Assembly (NCBI GenBank): GCA_015056415.1
Contig: SVGJ01000002.1
Location: 55,474-119,473 of the forward strand
DNA: 64,000 nt
Reading direction: 5' to 3'
Origin: Clostridiales bacterium
Lineage (GTDB): Bacteria; Bacillota; Clostridia; Christensenellales; Aristaeellaceae
Under the pieces are notes generated by a model. It searched no databases. It was not told the DNA's origin and saw only the letters and a list, made by a program, of their open reading frames with translations. Below, one piece after another: positions 43,810-52,367 of this stretch. The position numbers and the translations under genes were made by a program. Each line of letters opens with the position of its first letter. The stretch's first letter is position 1.

Positions 43810-44095
43810 TTATCCACATAAAATCCCTCCACACCCTGTTAACAATGTGGATAAATCGTCACTATTCACCAAATAATAACCCTCTCAAAGAAGGAATCAT
43901 TTCTCCCTTCATGGAATATAATCATGAAGGTGACAAACTCTCCACACACCAGGTGGAAAAAACACCCCCTTCTCCACAATCGATCAACCCCAAAAAACGA
44001 AGCCCTCACAGGCCTCACCCCACTTATCCACATAATCCACACCCCCTACTACTACTGCTGTTATATAATATATAGAAGAACAATATATTGTGTTC
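43810..44095. promoter_or_regulatory. Candidate oriC: DnaA boxes and AT-rich element before dnaN
   Basis: Perfect DnaA boxes at 43810-43818 (forward), 43846-43854 (reverse) and 44024-44032 (forward). One-mismatch boxes lie at 43970-43978 (TTCTCCACA) and 44033-44041 (TAATCCACA). An almost pure AT stretch follows at 44060-44093, a likely unwinding element, and also contains a TATAAT that may be the dnaN -10. No gene fits in this gap. Confidence 0.75.
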
Positions 44096-44120
44096 ACCAC
44101 GAAAAAGAGAGGATGATACC

Positions 44121-45236
44121 ATGCTTATCACCATGAACGCCCAGGATCTTCTGGACGGCCTGAATACAGTCACCCGCGCGCTGGCGGCCCGCCCCGCCAA
44201 ACAGATCCTCGAGGGCGTTCTTGTCGACGCTGGAAGCGATGGCATCACCCTTACCTGCTCCGATGGCAGCCTGTCCATCGAGAGCCTTCTCACCGGCGAC
44301 GTGAAGGAACCCGGCCGCGTCGTGCTGCCCGGCAAGCTCTTTACCGAGCTTGTACGTAAGCTTCCCGGCGGCACCGTGACCATCAAGGTCAACGAAAACC
44401 ACTCCGCCTCCATCCGCTGCATGAATTCCAAGAGCAACCTGGCCGGTATGAATCCTATGGAATACCCCGAAATGGCCGAGGTAGAAGGCGGTACCACGGT
44501 GAAGATCCCCCAGAACAAGCTGCGGGAAATGATCAGCCGTGTTGTGTTTGCCATCGCTACCGACGAGAGCCGTCAGATCCTTACCGGCTGCCTGCTGGAG
44601 GTCACTCAAGCCGAGGCACGCATGGTCGCCCTGGATGGCTTCCGTCTGGCGATGCAGAAGGTCTTCCAGCCCTTCCAGCTGCCCCAGGGACAGGAGGTGC
44701 TGAAGGCCGTTATCCCCGGCCGTGTTTTGAATGAGCTGAGTAAGATCCTCCTGGACGAGGAAGAATTCTGCTCTCTGCTCATCGATAAGACCCGTATGCA
44801 GGCCACCTTCGGAAATACCCGCCTGTCCACCGTGCTGCTGGCCGGTGAATACATCGATTATCGCAAGATCCTGCCCCCTGCCTTCAAGACCCAGGCCAAG
44901 GCAGACCGCTCCCAGGTACAGAACGCCATTGACCGTGCCAGCCTGATGGCCCGCGAAGGTAAGAACAACCTGATCCGTATGTCCTTTAATAAGGAAGGCC
45001 TGACCATCACCTCCAATGCCGAGCTGGGCGATGTTCTGGAGGAAATGGACGCTTCCCTGCAGGGAGACCCCATTGAGATCGCCTTCAACGCCAAGTACAT
45101 CACCGATGTGATCCGCAACATCACCGATAACGAGCTGTGCATGAAGTTCAACAGCAACGTCAGCCCCTGCGTGGTCTGCCCCCAGGAAGGCGACCAGTAT
45201 CTGTATCTGATTCTGCCGGTGCGCGTATTCCAGTAA
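44121..45236 (+). CDS. dnaN: DNA polymerase III beta subunit (sliding clamp)
   Basis: A 371-residue clamp with three repeated domains. EYPEMAEVEGGTTVKIPQN and LDGFRLAMQK are DnaN-typical, and the end LPVRVFQ is close to the family's usual LMPMRL-type tail. It tethers polymerase III to DNA. The start is the ATG after AGAGAGGATGATACC; earlier in-frame codons lie in the AT-rich origin candidate. recF starts one base after its stop. Confidence 0.97.
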   Translation: MLITMNAQDLLDGLNTVTRALAARPAKQILEGVLVDAGSDGITLTCSDGSLSIESLLTGDVKEPGRVVLPGKLFTELVRKLPGGTVTIKVNENHSASIRCMNSKSNLAGMNPMEYPEMAEVEGGTTVKIPQNKLREMISRVVFAIATDESRQILTGCLLEVTQAEARMVALDGFRLAMQKVFQPFQLPQGQEVLKAVIPGRVLNELSKILLDEEEFCSLLIDKTRMQATFGNTRLSTVLLAGEYIDYRKILPPAFKTQAKADRSQVQNAIDRASLMAREGKNNLIRMSFNKEGLTITSNAELGDVLEEMDASLQGDPIEIAFNAKYITDVIRNITDNELCMKFNSNVSPCVVCPQEGDQYLYLILPVRVFQ

Positions 45237-45237
45237 A

Positions 45238-46413
45238 ATGATTATTGAAAGCTTGAAACTGCATGATTTCCGGAATTATGAGGAGCTGTCCCTGGCTCCT
45301 CATCCGGGGATCAATATCCTTTTCGGACAGAACGGCTCCGGCAAGACCAACTTGCTGGAAGCCGTTCATTATTGTGCCCTTGGACGCAGTCACCGCACCT
45401 CTATCGACAGGGAAGTGGTGCGCAAGGGCGCAGCCATGAGCGCCTGCGGTGTGCAGGTCCGCAAAAGTGGCGTCAAGGTGGATGTGGCCGTTAAGCTGAC
45501 CCCGGGCGAAAGCAGAAAAAAACAGGTTTTCCTTGACCGCAAGCGGGCTGACCGGCTCAGCGACATGATGGGAAAGCTGCAATGCGTCATCTTCTCGCCG
45601 GAGGATCTGATGCTGGTGAAGGAAGGGCCTTCCATCCGCCGGCGCTTCATCGATATGCTGCTCAGTCAGCTTTCCACGGGATATTTCGTGGCGCTGCAGC
45701 AGTATAACAAGGCACTGGAGCAGCGCAACGCCATTCTCAAGGAGATCAAGCGTGGAACCCACTGTGACGCGGCCATGCTGGACGCCTTCGAGGAAGCCAT
45801 GGCCAGACCCTGCGAGACGATCATCTCCCTGCGCAGGAGGATCGTGGAGCAGGTGGCGGCCTTTGCGGCGGAAAAGTACCGCTCCATCAGCGGACGGGAG
45901 CAGGAGCAGTTCTCCATGCGGTATATGTGCTGTTTGCAAAACACGGCAGATATAGCCGATCAGGTGAAGGCGCAGCTCCGCAAAAACAGGCAGGAGGATG
46001 TATATCGCGGCAGCACCACCTTCGGCGTGCATCGTGAGGACATCGCCCTGACCCTCTCCGGTCGGGAGATGAAGCTGTTTGCCTCCCAGGGGCAGATCCG
46101 TACCGCTGCGCTGAGTATGAAGTTGGCTCAGCTGGAGGTCTTCCGACAGCAGACAGGGGAGGCTCCCATTTTGCTGCTGGATGATGTGATGAGCGAACTT
46201 GACATGACTCGCCGCACTCGCCTGCTGGAGGAGATCAGCGGCGTGCAGACCTTCATCACCTGCACAGATGAAAGCGACCTGGAGGGATGCCGGGAGCGGC
46301 GCAGCTATCAGGTCTCCACGGATGAAGAGGGAAGCGCCCGCATCCGGGAGATCAGCCAGGGCGAGCAGGTGAAAAAGCCTTCCTTCACGATAGAGGATCC
46401 GGACTTTACATGA
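45238..46413 (+). CDS. recF: DNA repair and replication protein RecF
   Basis: A 391-residue ABC-type ATPase. Walker A GQNGSGKTNLLEAVHY is at about residues 30-45, and ILLLDDVMSELD is Walker B with the D-loop. RecF helps load RecA at gaps. The dnaN-recF order is the classic origin arrangement. Its stop overlaps the edge of a terminator, so the dnaN-recF unit probably ends here. Confidence 0.95.
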   Translation: MIIESLKLHDFRNYEELSLAPHPGINILFGQNGSGKTNLLEAVHYCALGRSHRTSIDREVVRKGAAMSACGVQVRKSGVKVDVAVKLTPGESRKKQVFLDRKRADRLSDMMGKLQCVIFSPEDLMLVKEGPSIRRRFIDMLLSQLSTGYFVALQQYNKALEQRNAILKEIKRGTHCDAAMLDAFEEAMARPCETIISLRRRIVEQVAAFAAEKYRSISGREQEQFSMRYMCCLQNTADIADQVKAQLRKNRQEDVYRGSTTFGVHREDIALTLSGREMKLFASQGQIRTAALSMKLAQLEVFRQQTGEAPILLLDDVMSELDMTRRTRLLEEISGVQTFITCTDESDLEGCRERRSYQVSTDEEGSARIREISQGEQVKKPSFTIEDPDFT

Positions 46414-46447
46414 TTGCCTGATTTTTACAGATAAATCAGGCAATTTT
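46413..46447 (+). terminator. Terminator of dnaN-recF
   Basis: A 12-bp perfect stem ATTGCCTGATTT with an 8-base loop, followed by TTTCG. The stem starts on the last base of the recF stop codon. Confidence 0.85.
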
Positions 46448-46456
46448 CGTTATGAC

Positions 46457-46478
46457 GTGAAACACGTTTTTGTTTCAC
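46457..46478. promoter_or_regulatory. Everted pair of parS half-sites
   Basis: GTGAAACA and TGTTTCAC, the two halves of parS, occur in swapped order with a 6-base gap, forming an outward-facing palindrome. ParB binding is uncertain. Confidence 0.4.
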
Positions 46479-46566
46479 GATAAGACCAAAGTCATCTTTG
46501 GACGGTTCTGGACATTTTAGACGAAATGTATCTTAAAAACCGTTGATATAACTTGCTTTGTCATTC

Positions 46567-46575
46567 TGTTATAAT
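46567..46575 (+). promoter_or_regulatory. Extended -10 promoter for addA
   Basis: TGTTATAAT, an extended -10. No good -35 at 17 bases was found. The parS site lies between it and the addA start codon. Confidence 0.55.
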
Positions 46576-46606
46576 TATAAAAAAATAATAATAACAGAAA
46601 ACACCT

Positions 46607-46622
46607 TGTTTCACGTGAAACA
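46607..46622. promoter_or_regulatory. parS site, perfect consensus
   Basis: TGTTTCACGTGAAACA, the exact 16-bp ParB-binding palindrome. It lies 30 bases upstream of the addA start codon. parS sites cluster near the replication origin in Firmicutes, which agrees with dnaN and smc nearby. parA and parB are outside the window. Confidence 0.93.
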
Positions 46623-46652
46623 CTATGATAAAATCGTTGTGGAGGTGATGAT

Positions 46653-49600
46653 ATGCCGCAATGGACAAAAGAGCAGAAGGCCGCTATCAACGCGCGGAAC
46701 CATACGATCCTCGTCAGCGCAGCCGCGGGCTCGGGCAAGACGGCTGTGCTTGTGGAGCGCATCGTTGGTCTGGTACGCGAGGGCGCGCGGCTGGATCGCA
46801 TGCTGATCGTCACCTTCACCCGCGCCGCCGCCGCGGAGATGCGGCAAAGGCTCAATCAGCGCATCGCCAAAGAGGCAGCCGGCGATCCTGAAAGAATGTC
46901 ACAGGCGCTGGATGACCTGGAAGCGTCTGAGATCTCCACCATTCACGCTTTCTGCCAGAAGGTTATCCGTAATGATTTTCAGGCGGTGGGCGTTGACCCG
47001 CTCACCCGTATCTGTGATGAACAGCAGCAGCAGGCCCTGTTTGAGCAGGCCTTCTGTGATGCTATGAACGAGCTGCTGGAGGATCAGACAGAAGCTGATT
47101 TTCTTGCCTTCGCGGATGCTTTTGAACAAAAAGAGATCCGAGAGATGACGGGGCGGCTCTACACGTTCCTGATGTCCCTGCCCGAGCCCTTCGCCTGGCT
47201 GGAGAGGAAAATCAATGAGGTGACCGCCGAGCCCTATGAGCATCACCCCTGGTACATGACGCTGGTGGAGCATTCAGCTCGCCAGCTGCAGGGCCTTCAG
47301 ATGCTGATGCAAACGCAGGATGAAATGTTCAACGAAATAGACGCTGTTCCTGCCCTGCGTGAAACATGGATGGAGGATCAGGAGGCCATTCAGCGGCTGC
47401 TGACGCTTGACGCCGGATCGCCGCTGGAAATGTACGAGGCCTTGGCGACATTCTCTTTCAAGAAGGCAGTGGTTTGCAGAGGCATCACGGAAGAACAGAA
47501 GGAATGGAAGAAGCGCTACACAAAAGTCCGGGATCAGATGAAGGATCTGGTGAAAACCATCAAGGATGGTCTTCGACTTGATCCGGAGCGGCTTTCCATG
47601 GAGCTGAAGGTGATACAGCGCCATCTGCGGGGACTTGCGTCGCTGGTCAGGCGTACGCAGGAGAATTTTGCCGCGTACAAACTGCAGCAGAATGTGGTAG
47701 ACTTCAACGATCTGGAGCAGATGACCCTGCAGATCCTCCGCCAGCCGGAATATCGCGTTAAGCTGCAGCAGGAATATGACCATATTTTTGTGGATGAATG
47801 CCAGGATGTCTCCGCCGTGCAGGACGCCATTCTGCAGAGCATTCATGGGGAAAATAACTGCCTGTTTATGGTGGGCGACGTGAAGCAGTCCATCTATCGT
47901 TTTCGGCTGGCTGATCCCACGCTGTTTCTGCATCGTATGCGAACCTACTCAAATGATGAAAACGCCCGTGAGCGGCGGATCTTCCTGCAAAGAAATTTCC
48001 GTTCCAGGTCCAATGTGCTGGACGCCACGAACCGCGTTTTCCGCAAAACCATGCAGGCAGATGTGACGGAGATCGATTATCTGCCCGAGGACGAGCTGAT
48101 CCCCGGCCGTGAGACGGAAAACGATCCTTCGGTAGAGATCCACCTGCTGGATACTACCTCCGATGAGGACGAAAACATCAAGGAACTTGAGGCAGAAAGT
48201 CAGGTTCTTGCGCGACGGGTTAAATTCCTGCTGACCCAATCCTTTGATGAAAACGGCAAAACGAGACCTTATCAATACAGGGATATGGTGATCCTGCTGC
48301 CCAAGGTGGCCCGCACCGGGCCCGCGCTGGCAGAATTGCTGCAGCAGCAGGGCGTACCTGTCTATTTTGACGGATCGGAAAGCTACTTTGGTTTGCCTGA
48401 GATCAAGACAATGACGGCGCTGCTCAGCGTACTGGATAATCCCATGCAGGACGTCCCGCTGCTGGCCGCGCTGAAGATGACGCCCTTCAGCATGACGGAT
48501 CAGGAACTGGCTGATGTTCGACTGAGCAAAACAGGCAAGGATGTTCCGTTTCACGTGGCATTTAACGAAGCATGTGAAACGGAGAATGAGCTTGGCCTGC
48601 GTTGCCGGGAGATCAGGGAGAGGCTTCGGGAATGGCGCTTCCGGTCAGAGATCATGCGCATCAGGGACTTCATGTGGTACATTCTTCGGGAAAGTGGCTT
48701 TTACGCATCCTGCGGCGCGCTGCCGGAAGGCGAATTGCGACAGGCGAATCTTCGCCTGCTGTGCCAGAGAGCAGCCGAATACGAGGACAACGGCGGCGTG
48801 ACGCTCAGCGGTTTTCTGAAGCAGATCGATAGCCAGCAGCAGGCAGGGGACAGCCGCAGTGCGAAAACGCTGGGCGAGAGCGAAAACCTGGTGCGTATCA
48901 TGACCATTCACAAGAGCAAGGGCCTGGAGTTCCCCGTGGTCTTCTGCCTGCAAATGAACGCCAGGATGCACCTTTCCCGTCATACCGGGCTGAAGATGCA
49001 CAGCCGTCTGGGCGTATGCCTGCCCTATGTCAACCGCGGGCTGAACATCCGCCGGGAAACCATGGGCGATGAGGCCTTCGATGTACAGCGTTTGCTGGAT
49101 GAAAAGGCGGAACGGGCACGTCTTCTTTACGTTGCCATGACCCGTGCCAGGGAACGCCTGATCCTGGTGGGATGTGCCTCGAAGGAGGGGAAGATCAGCT
49201 GGAAAATGCCCCGGGGCGCTTATCGGATCTGGTCGGCCACCAGCATGCTGGATTGGGTGATGCAATCCGTTCAGGATGAACAATCCACAGGTTATCCACA
49301 GGACGCAAACCCTTATGCCATAAAGGTTTGGAGTAATTTTTCCGCACAGGCTGTGGAAAAAAACAAAGTTATCCACAGCCTGTCAAAGTGGCTTGATTCC
49401 GTGGTTTCCGTCCGGGCTGTGGAACAATTGGGGATTGACTGGGAGGGGCTTTATCAGAAGAGTGCGAACCAGCCGCTGAAGACCTCCGTCAGCAGTATTG
49501 CCAAGAAAAAAGTACTGCACGATCCCATGCCCCTGACCGACAGGGATGAGGAAGCCGAGGACAAGCGTCAGCCGGAGGAGATCATCTCCCCGCTGCGGCT

Positions 49601-50132
49601 CAGCGAGCTGCCTGCCCGCCCGCCCTTTATGGAGGAAAAGCGCGTTACAGGAGCTGACCGCGGTACCATGGTACATCACGTGCTTTCGCTGATCGATCCG
49701 CAGGCTTTGCGGGGAAATATCAGCGAGGGCCTGTGGCAGGAGCTTCGGCGCCTGGAAGAGCTGGAGTGTATCACTCCGGAGGAAAGTAATGTCATCAGCC
49801 ATCGCAGCCTGACGCAGTTTTATCAGAGCGCCATCGGTCAGCGGATGCTGGCCAGCGGTCTGGTGCGCAGGGAGTGGAGCTTCAACCTGCGCATGGAGGG
49901 CGGTACGCTGCTCCAGGGCGTGATCGACTGCGCTTTCATGGAAGATGACGGCTGGGTACTGCTGGATTACAAAACTGACTATATCACCGATGATGAGGCC
50001 TTCATCCAGCGTTATGCCATGCAGCTGGAATGGTATGCCCGGGCGCTGGAAAAGATTACTGCTACGCCTGTGAAGGAAATGTGGCTCTTCGCGCTGGGCA
50101 AGGGGAAGGCATATCAGGTGGAGAGGCAGTAA
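46653..50132 (+). CDS. addA: ATP-dependent helicase/nuclease subunit A (AddA)
   Basis: A 1159-residue UvrD-type helicase with a C-terminal nuclease. Helicase motif I is AAAGSGKTAVLVERI, motif II is FVDECQDVSAVQ, and motif VI is LLYVAMTRARERLIL. The RecB-type nuclease motif is LLDYKTDYI near the C-terminus. With AddB it resects double-strand breaks. addB, which usually stands next to addA, is not here. The start is the ATG after GGAGGTGATGAT. Two perfect DnaA boxes lie inside the gene at 49292-49300 and 49379-49387. Confidence 0.95.
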   Translation: MPQWTKEQKAAINARNHTILVSAAAGSGKTAVLVERIVGLVREGARLDRMLIVTFTRAAAAEMRQRLNQRIAKEAAGDPERMSQALDDLEASEISTIHAFCQKVIRNDFQAVGVDPLTRICDEQQQQALFEQAFCDAMNELLEDQTEADFLAFADAFEQKEIREMTGRLYTFLMSLPEPFAWLERKINEVTAEPYEHHPWYMTLVEHSARQLQGLQMLMQTQDEMFNEIDAVPALRETWMEDQEAIQRLLTLDAGSPLEMYEALATFSFKKAVVCRGITEEQKEWKKRYTKVRDQMKDLVKTIKDGLRLDPERLSMELKVIQRHLRGLASLVRRTQENFAAYKLQQNVVDFNDLEQMTLQILRQPEYRVKLQQEYDHIFVDECQDVSAVQDAILQSIHGENNCLFMVGDVKQSIYRFRLADPTLFLHRMRTYSNDENARERRIFLQRNFRSRSNVLDATNRVFRKTMQADVTEIDYLPEDELIPGRETENDPSVEIHLLDTTSDEDENIKELEAESQVLARRVKFLLTQSFDENGKTRPYQYRDMVILLPKVARTGPALAELLQQQGVPVYFDGSESYFGLPEIKTMTALLSVLDNPMQDVPLLAALKMTPFSMTDQELADVRLSKTGKDVPFHVAFNEACETENELGLRCREIRERLREWRFRSEIMRIRDFMWYILRESGFYASCGALPEGELRQANLRLLCQRAAEYEDNGGVTLSGFLKQIDSQQQAGDSRSAKTLGESENLVRIMTIHKSKGLEFPVVFCLQMNARMHLSRHTGLKMHSRLGVCLPYVNRGLNIRRETMGDEAFDVQRLLDEKAERARLLYVAMTRARERLILVGCASKEGKISWKMPRGAYRIWSATSMLDWVMQSVQDEQSTGYPQDANPYAIKVWSNFSAQAVEKNKVIHSLSKWLDSVVSVRAVEQLGIDWEGLYQKSANQPLKTSVSSIAKKKVLHDPMPLTDRDEEAEDKRQPEEIISPLRLSELPARPPFMEEKRVTGADRGTMVHHVLSLIDPQALRGNISEGLWQELRRLEELECITPEESNVISHRSLTQFYQSAIGQRMLASGLVRREWSFNLRMEGGTLLQGVIDCAFMEDDGWVLLDYKTDYITDDEAFIQRYAMQLEWYARALEKITATPVKEMWLFALGKGKAYQVERQ

Positions 50133-50137
50133 AGGAG

Positions 50138-50153
50138 TGTTTCACGTGGAACA
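50138..50153. promoter_or_regulatory. parS site, one mismatch, overlapping a start codon
   Basis: TGTTTCACGTGGAACA. The reverse complement reads TGTTCCACGTGAAACA, which fits the known degenerate consensus TGTTNCACGTGAAACA. It covers the ribosome site and GTG start of the PHP gene. Confidence 0.85.
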
Positions 50154-50958
50154 ACGAAGAATGGACTATCACCTGCACACGCTGCATTCCTTTGATGGAA
50201 GGCAAACCATGGACGAATTATGTCAGAGCATGGTGGAAAAGGGCGTGCAGGAGATCTGTCTGACGGAGCATATCGAGCCCGGCCATACCGGCGCCGGCGT
50301 GGATGTGCCGCCCATTTGGGACGTCATGCTGCGGGAGGTCGCGGAGTGCCGTGTCAAGTATCCGCTGCTGACCATCCGCGCGGGCGTGGAGATCGGCGAT
50401 AACCCCATTTGCCGGGAACAGACAAAAAGGTATCTTCAGGACATCCCGCTGGATTTTCACCTGCTGAGCCTTCATCTGGTGGGCGGAGTCGATCCTTATG
50501 ATGTTGAGAAATACTTCACCGGCAAGACCCGCCGGCAGGCCTACCGTGAATATGTGGAGGCCAAGGTGGAATCCGTGACGGATTGGGTGGATTTTGACAG
50601 CGTGGCGCATATCGGCTATGTGGCCAAGTACTCCGCTTTCACCGGCCCGGAGCGTGCCCTGGTGTACGAGGACGCGCCCGATGCCTTCGACACGCTGCTG
50701 AAATATGTGATCGAGCATGATAAATGCATCGAGATCAACACCTCCGGCTACACTTCCACCGGGGATACGCTGGCTCATTCCAGCATTGTGAAGCGGTATG
50801 TGGAGCTGGGCGGCGAGCAGTTCACCTTTGGCAGCGACAGCCATAACGTGGATCGGAATTACGCTGATATCGAACGGGCCAAGGATGCGGTGCGCGCCCT
50901 GGGCGGCAAGTATCAGGCCAGCTTCTGTCAGAGAAAAAAGACACTTTACAGGATTTGA
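50146..50958 (+). CDS. PHP-domain histidinol-phosphatase family protein
   Basis: A 270-residue metal-dependent phosphatase. The PHP ligands are seen in DYHLHTLHSFDG, LTEHIEPGH, GVEIGD, VAHIGYVAK and FGSDSHN. The closest well-known type is HisK/HisJ (histidinol phosphatase), but no his genes are near, so the true substrate is open. I chose GTG at 50146, eight bases after AAAGGAG; a GTG at 50137 overlaps the ribosome site. The start lies inside a parS site. It overlaps or abuts the next gene (TGATG). Confidence 0.85.
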   Translation: MEQRRMDYHLHTLHSFDGRQTMDELCQSMVEKGVQEICLTEHIEPGHTGAGVDVPPIWDVMLREVAECRVKYPLLTIRAGVEIGDNPICREQTKRYLQDIPLDFHLLSLHLVGGVDPYDVEKYFTGKTRRQAYREYVEAKVESVTDWVDFDSVAHIGYVAKYSAFTGPERALVYEDAPDAFDTLLKYVIEHDKCIEINTSGYTSTGDTLAHSSIVKRYVELGGEQFTFGSDSHNVDRNYADIERAKDAVRALGGKYQASFCQRKKTLYRI

Positions 50959-50960
50959 TG

Positions 50961-52160
50961 ATGAGAAAAATCGTATTGGTTTCCCTGGACGCCATGTGCG
51001 ACCGGGATTGGGCGCGTTATAACGGACGATGGATGGGAAACTGGCTGGAGCAGGCGGCCGTATGCACACAGGTGAAGACAGTTTTTCCCGCGCTGACCTA
51101 TCCAGCGCATACCACCATGATCACCGGCTGCGATCCCATACGCCATGGGATCGGGCATAATCAGCCCTTTCAGCCGGGCGTTCCGCCGGAAATGCGCCGG
51201 TGGTACTGGAGGGATCAGGAGATCCGCCGGGAGACGATCTTCCAGGCAGTAAAACGAAACGGTGGCAGATGTGCCTCCATCCTTTGGCCTGTAACGGGAA
51301 AAAGCAAGGCCATCCGCTGGAATTTCCCCGAGATCATCGCCCTGCCCGGCGAAAACCAGGTCACAAAGATCCTTTCCTACGGCTCGACTCTGTGGCTGAT
51401 CCATATGCTGCTCAAATACAGAAAGGAACGGGCAAGCATCGAGGAGCCCTTCCGCAGCGACTACGCGGTGCATCTGGCCTGCGATGTGATCCGTTCTCAT
51501 CAGCCGGACCTGACGGCGATCCACCTGGTGGACGTGGACGAAATGCGCCACCAGTATGGCGTCAACAGCCCGGAGGCGCAGGCGGGCATGGATCGCATGG
51601 AGCAGCGTGTCCAGCGCATTTGGGAGACCATGCAGCAGACCCCCGGCATGGAGGACGCCCTGCTGGTGCTGGTCAGCGATCATGGCCAGGCGGATGTGGA
51701 TCGGCTGGTGGACCTGGAGGAGGAGCTTATGTCCGCAGGTCTTTCTGTGGAGGTGCAGGCCAGCGGTATGACGGCGTATCTTTATACAGATGCGGTGGAG
51801 GAGACCCGTGCCTGGCTGGAGGAGCACGGCGGAAGCATCGGCGTGAGTCATGTGTATACGGATGATGAGCTCGACCGGGCAGGCTGCATCTGGGAGCCTG
51901 ACCTGGCAGTAGAGGCCGCGCCCGGCGTGATCTTTGACGATGGGATGCCCCACACCAAAAAAGAAAAAGCGACCCATGGCTTTGGCATGGGTCATCCGGC
52001 GGAAAACTGCCTCATGGCGGTGCGTGGAAAGGACGTCAGGGCGTGCAGGATGCCTGCCATGCCCATGCGTGATGTTGGCCCAACGCTGGCAGGTCTGATG
52101 GGGATCGACTTGCCTGACGCTGTGGGAGAAGACCACAGTAAATCCATGAAAATGGAGTAA
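50961..52160 (+). CDS. Nucleotide pyrophosphatase/phosphodiesterase (NPP, alkaline phosphatase superfamily)
   Basis: A 399-residue enzyme. The metal-binding LVSLDAM and the nucleophile threonine in FPALTYPAHTTMITG match NPP enzymes. VDVDEMRHQYG, SDHGQADV and a late GHPAEN complete the two-zinc site. No signal peptide is seen, so it is probably cytoplasmic, unlike many NPPs. It likely cleaves a phosphodiester or phosphonate; the substrate is unknown. Starts at 50958 and 50961 are both possible; 50961 has better spacing to AGGA. Confidence 0.85.
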   Translation: MRKIVLVSLDAMCDRDWARYNGRWMGNWLEQAAVCTQVKTVFPALTYPAHTTMITGCDPIRHGIGHNQPFQPGVPPEMRRWYWRDQEIRRETIFQAVKRNGGRCASILWPVTGKSKAIRWNFPEIIALPGENQVTKILSYGSTLWLIHMLLKYRKERASIEEPFRSDYAVHLACDVIRSHQPDLTAIHLVDVDEMRHQYGVNSPEAQAGMDRMEQRVQRIWETMQQTPGMEDALLVLVSDHGQADVDRLVDLEEELMSAGLSVEVQASGMTAYLYTDAVEETRAWLEEHGGSIGVSHVYTDDELDRAGCIWEPDLAVEAAPGVIFDDGMPHTKKEKATHGFGMGHPAENCLMAVRGKDVRACRMPAMPMRDVGPTLAGLMGIDLPDAVGEDHSKSMKME

Positions 52161-52237
52161 AAGTGGTAAATTATCGCAAAATTTGACCAAAAATGTAATA
52201 CAAAATGGTATTTATGTTCTAAAAATATGAAAAAAGT

Positions 52238-52266
52238 TTGACAAAAATAGTTTATCGTGGCATAAT
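52238..52266 (+). promoter_or_regulatory. Promoter of the MBL-fold gene
   Basis: TTGACA, 17 bases, CATAAT in an AT-rich 200-bp gap. A terminator-like hairpin begins about 18 bases after the -10. Confidence 0.8.
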
Positions 52267-52283
52267 GTTCCCGATGAGCAAGC

Positions 52284-52310
52284 GCCGCCTGCGAGTCAGG
52301 CGGCTTTTAT
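52284..52310 (+). terminator. Terminator-like hairpin in the leader of the MBL gene
   Basis: A perfect 8-bp stem GCCGCCTG with loop CGAGT, then TTTTAT. It lies just downstream of the promoter and 58 bases before the start codon, so it could stop most transcripts early (attenuator) or mark a tiny RNA. Confidence 0.65.
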
Positions 52311-52367
52311 GATAGATACCTTTTCTTTTCGCCGGTGATCCGGCCAATCAAGGAGGTTCTCATCCCG

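Noticed and set aside
48545..48562. A third parS-like sequence inside addA (GTTTCACGTGGCA)
   Set aside because: About five mismatches from the 16-bp consensus, too many to call a site.
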